Origin: Candidatus Thermoflexus tengchongensis
GTDB lineage: Bacteria; Chloroflexota; Anaerolineae; Thermoflexales; Thermoflexaceae
NCBI GenBank assembly: GCA_016842085.1
Contig: JAEVEX010000025.1
Span: 1-43,131 of the forward strand
Length of the DNA: 43,131 bases
Reading direction: 5' to 3'
Made by a program: the position numbers and the translations under genes. This document shows positions 41,434-43,131 of this stretch, in pieces (within the stretch, counting starts at the first letter, position 1; the number at the start of each line of letters is the position of its first letter). The notes under the pieces were generated by a model that saw only the letters and a program-made list of their open reading frames with translations, was not told the origin of the DNA and made no database searches.

Positions 41434-41605
41434 CAGGGCTTTCACAAAGTGCGGACCGCCGCTATAATAACTGCTCTGGAAGAGCGGCTCCGCCTCAGAT
41501 GCTCCCGCAGGTCGCGCCGTTGAACGCCCTTCAGCTTGGGGCCGGATAAATGCTTTCGATGCTTCTCGCGGCCCCAAACGGTGGGGTTGCAGCCAGGGAT
41601 CCGCG
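41434..41605 (+). other. Promoter and structured leader upstream of the CNNM-type gene
   Basis: Beyond the repeat array there is a promoter and about 130 bases of transcribed leader. The leader contains a 9-bp stem TTGGGGCCG (41536-41544) / CGGCCCCAA (41569-41577) enclosing 24 bases. It does not match the M-box or yybP-ykoY riboswitch consensus as I know them. Confidence 0.45.
41441..41468 (+). promoter_or_regulatory. Sigma-70 promoter of the CNNM-type gene
   Basis: TTCACA (41441-41446) and a perfect TATAAT (41463-41468) are 16 bases apart, eight bases past the end of the repeat array. Transcription would start near 41475. Confidence 0.7.
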
Positions 41606-42925
41606 ATGGACGACAGTTCTCTGTTATTGCAATGGGTGGTGGTTTTCGGGTTAATCGGCCTGAACGCTTTCTTCGCCGCAGTGGAGTATGCGGTGGTGTC
41701 AGCCCGCCGGAGCCGGATTGCGGTGCTGGCCGAGTCGGGTTCCCCGGCCGCTCGGATCGCGCTGCGCTGGCTGGAGGATGCGCGGCATCGGGATGAGATC
41801 CTGGCCACCGTGCAGGTGGGGATTACCATGGTGGGGCTGGCGCTGGGATGGCTGGGGGAACGCACCCTATCGGCGACCCTGGATCGTTTGCTGGCCCTCC
41901 CTCCACCCACCCCGCTGGTTCGAAGGGTCCTGCAGATCCTCCCCCTGGGGCTCAACCTGACCTTCATCCTCGGCCTCCAGATCGTGCTGGGGGAACAGGT
42001 TCCCAAGATCGCCACCCTGCGGGCCTCCGAACGGGTATTGCTGGCCACCCTGGGCCCGATGCGGGCGATCTACTGGCTCCTGCGCCCCCTGGTCTGGGTG
42101 CTCCACCGGGCGACCGATTTCACCCTGCGGGCTCTCCGGATCTCGGCGGACGGCTACGGGATGATGTATACCATTGAGGAACTCAAGCGGATCGTGGATG
42201 AGACCGGGGAAGCGGGGATCCTGGAGCCGGAGGCCCGGGAGATCCTGGAAGCGGTCTTCGACCTGGGGCAGATCCCGGCCCGCCAGATCATGGTGCCCCG
42301 GACGGAGATCGTGGCGGTGGAAGCCGACGCCCCCGTGGAGCGGATCCTCGACGCGGCTATCCAGACCGGCTACGATAAGTTCCCGGTTTATGAGGGCGAC
42401 CTGGATCATATCATCGGGGTGGTGCATCTCCGCGAGGCGCTGCGCGCATGGCGGGAGGGACGCCCGGCCCGGGCGCGGGATCTGTGCCGCGAGGTGATGG
42501 TGGTGCCGGACTCCATCCGGGTGGATGACCTGTTGCGCCAGTTCCAGGAGCGGGAAGAACACCTGGCGATCCTGGTGGATGAATTCGGCGGCACATCCGG
42601 TCTGGTCACGCTCCGGGATGTGCTGGAGCAGCTGGTGGGGGAGCTCCACGAGCGGATGGAGCCCACGGAGCCGGATGTGGTCGCTATGCCCGATGGTTCC
42701 TATCTGATCAGCGGGCTGCTTCCGATCCAGGAGGTCAATGAACGGTTCCAGCTGGATCTGCGGGATCCTTACTATGAGACGATCGCCGGGTTTGTGCTGG
42801 GCCGCCTGGGGCGCATCGCCCGGGTGGGCGATGAGGTGGACGCCGGGGGGGTTCGTCTGCGGGTGGAGGCGATGGATGGCCTGCGCATCGCCCGCCTTCG
42901 TTTGATCCCCCAGGCAGGGCGCTGA
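41606..42925 (+). CDS. CNNM/CorC-type membrane protein (DUF21-CBS-CorC/HlyC)
   Basis: A 439-residue protein of the family loosely called 'haemolysin'. The N-terminal DUF21 domain (about 1-190) has helices at about 8-30, 66-85, 105-130 and 145-165, with the family motifs NAFFAAVEYAVVSARRSRI and GEQVPKIATLRASE. Two CBS domains follow (about 210-340, MVPRTEIVAVE, YDKFPVYEGDLDHIIGVVHL and LAILVDEFGGTSGLVTLRDVLEQLVGE). The C-terminal CorC/HlyC domain (about 350-437) ends the protein. Homologues are Mg2+ or other divalent-cation exporters, with CBS domains binding ATP-Mg. AGGGAT lies before the ATG. Confidence 0.92.
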   Translation: MDDSSLLLQWVVVFGLIGLNAFFAAVEYAVVSARRSRIAVLAESGSPAARIALRWLEDARHRDEILATVQVGITMVGLALGWLGERTLSATLDRLLALPPPTPLVRRVLQILPLGLNLTFILGLQIVLGEQVPKIATLRASERVLLATLGPMRAIYWLLRPLVWVLHRATDFTLRALRISADGYGMMYTIEELKRIVDETGEAGILEPEAREILEAVFDLGQIPARQIMVPRTEIVAVEADAPVERILDAAIQTGYDKFPVYEGDLDHIIGVVHLREALRAWREGRPARARDLCREVMVVPDSIRVDDLLRQFQEREEHLAILVDEFGGTSGLVTLRDVLEQLVGELHERMEPTEPDVVAMPDGSYLISGLLPIQEVNERFQLDLRDPYYETIAGFVLGRLGRIARVGDEVDAGGVRLRVEAMDGLRIARLRLIPQAGR

Positions 42926-42990
42926 GCTCCCCGGCGGGAGCGCCCTGGAAGCCGCACGGCCTCGAAATCTCCGGAGGAGACCACCCCCTT

Positions 42991-43017
42991 ATGAGTTTTG
43001 ACAATCAAGATCGGTAA
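42991..43017. repeat. IS terminal inverted repeat (left end)
   Basis: It begins ATGAGTTTTGAC and ends CGGTAA, matching the inverse of 162-188 at 25 of 27 positions. A TA dinucleotide (42990-42991) overlaps its outer end, as expected for IS630 targets. Confidence 0.8.
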
Positions 43018-43055
43018 AGGCATACTCGGGTCATCACGCATGAAAGGAGCGAAAG

Positions 43056-43131
43056 ATGGCCCGACGTAGAACAGTAACATTGACGGAAGAGGAACGCCAA
43101 CAACTGATTAACCATCGAGATCACGATCCTC
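43056..43131 (+). CDS. IS630-like transposase, N-terminal fragment (cut by window edge)
   Basis: Twenty-five codons are present, beginning MARRRTVTLTEEERQQL and continuing INHRDHDP. This resembles the N-terminal helix-turn-helix segment of IS630-family transposases, which often start with a basic-TL(T/S)xEE(R/Q)xxL phrase. AAAGGAG lies about seven bases before the ATG. The DDE catalytic domain is outside the window, so the assignment depends on this start and the adjacent inverted repeat. Confidence 0.65.
   Translation, partial: MARRRTVTLTEEERQQLINHRDHDP

Larger units (their letters stand above)
42991..43131 (+). mobile_element. Left end of an IS630-like insertion sequence
   Basis: The inverted repeat is followed 38 bases later by the transposase start; the rest lies beyond the window. 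It sits 65 bases after the CNNM-type gene and does not disrupt it. Confidence 0.65.

Overview
The window looks like a chromosomal segment of a GC-rich, probably thermophilic member of the Chloroflexota, close to Anaerolineae or Thermoflexus-like lineages. This is inferred from the gene families present: DUF5666 secreted proteins, UPF0175/PIN modules, a heptad-rich coiled-coil protein, an orphan Flp pilin and an IS630-like element. It also rests on strong Shine-Dalgarno sites and GC-rich hairpins without long U-tracts. No rRNA or other phylogenetic marker is present, so the assignment is soft.

Both ends lie inside copies of what appears to be the same IS630-like insertion sequence in the same orientation: the transposase 3' end and inverted repeat at 1-188, and the inverted repeat and transposase 5' end at 42991-43131. 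The left copy inserted at the very end of an arginase gene and supplies its last eight codons and stop.

Region by region: (1) 162-3238, minus strand: arginase, a HAD phosphatase and an orphan PLP-dependent beta-family enzyme, probably one transcription unit. (2) 3.6-9.5 kb: a DUF2085-like membrane protein, a metallo-beta-lactamase-fold hydrolase, two exported DUF5666-type proteins, a solitary Flp pilin, an eIF2B/MtnA-family protein and a methyltransferase. (3) 9.5-13.6 kb: hairpin repeats, tRNA-Arg(UCU) and mfd. (4) 13.6-22.5 kb, all minus strand: a long cluster encoding a double-PDZ membrane protein, a sensor histidine kinase, a membrane protein with a C-terminal haem-binding CxxCH domain, a MacA-like adaptor, a MacB-like permease, its ATPase, a methyltransferase and a YceI lipoprotein. 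(5) 22.9-24.3 kb: two tandem toxin-antitoxin modules, one with a truncated PIN toxin, between this cluster and an OmpR-type response regulator (24.55-25.25 kb) that is the nearest candidate partner of the kinase. (6) 25.3-28.5 kb: a zur-znuACB zinc uptake operon behind one promoter that abuts a perfect 23-bp palindrome, a probable Zur box. (7) 28.7-32 kb: recN, a B-box zinc-finger membrane protein and a DUF92 membrane protein. (8) 32-37.5 kb, plus strand: a sulfite-oxidase-fold molybdoenzyme, a coiled-coil protein with nine 14-residue repeats, metE and lipA. (9) 38.1-40.8 kb: an ABC-2 export system of one ATPase and two permeases with overlapping start and stop codons. (10) 40.8-41.43 kb: a dense array of nested palindromic repeats with no credible gene, followed by a strong promoter and a structured leader in front of a CNNM/CorC-type transporter gene.

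Most genes are housekeeping or envelope functions. The most unusual items are the palindromic repeat array, the IS-derived arginase tail, the PDZ-kinase-haem-efflux cluster with toxin-antitoxin genes beside it, and the recently expanded coiled-coil gene. Starts were chosen by Shine-Dalgarno spacing and family N-termini, and often differ from the longest open frame.
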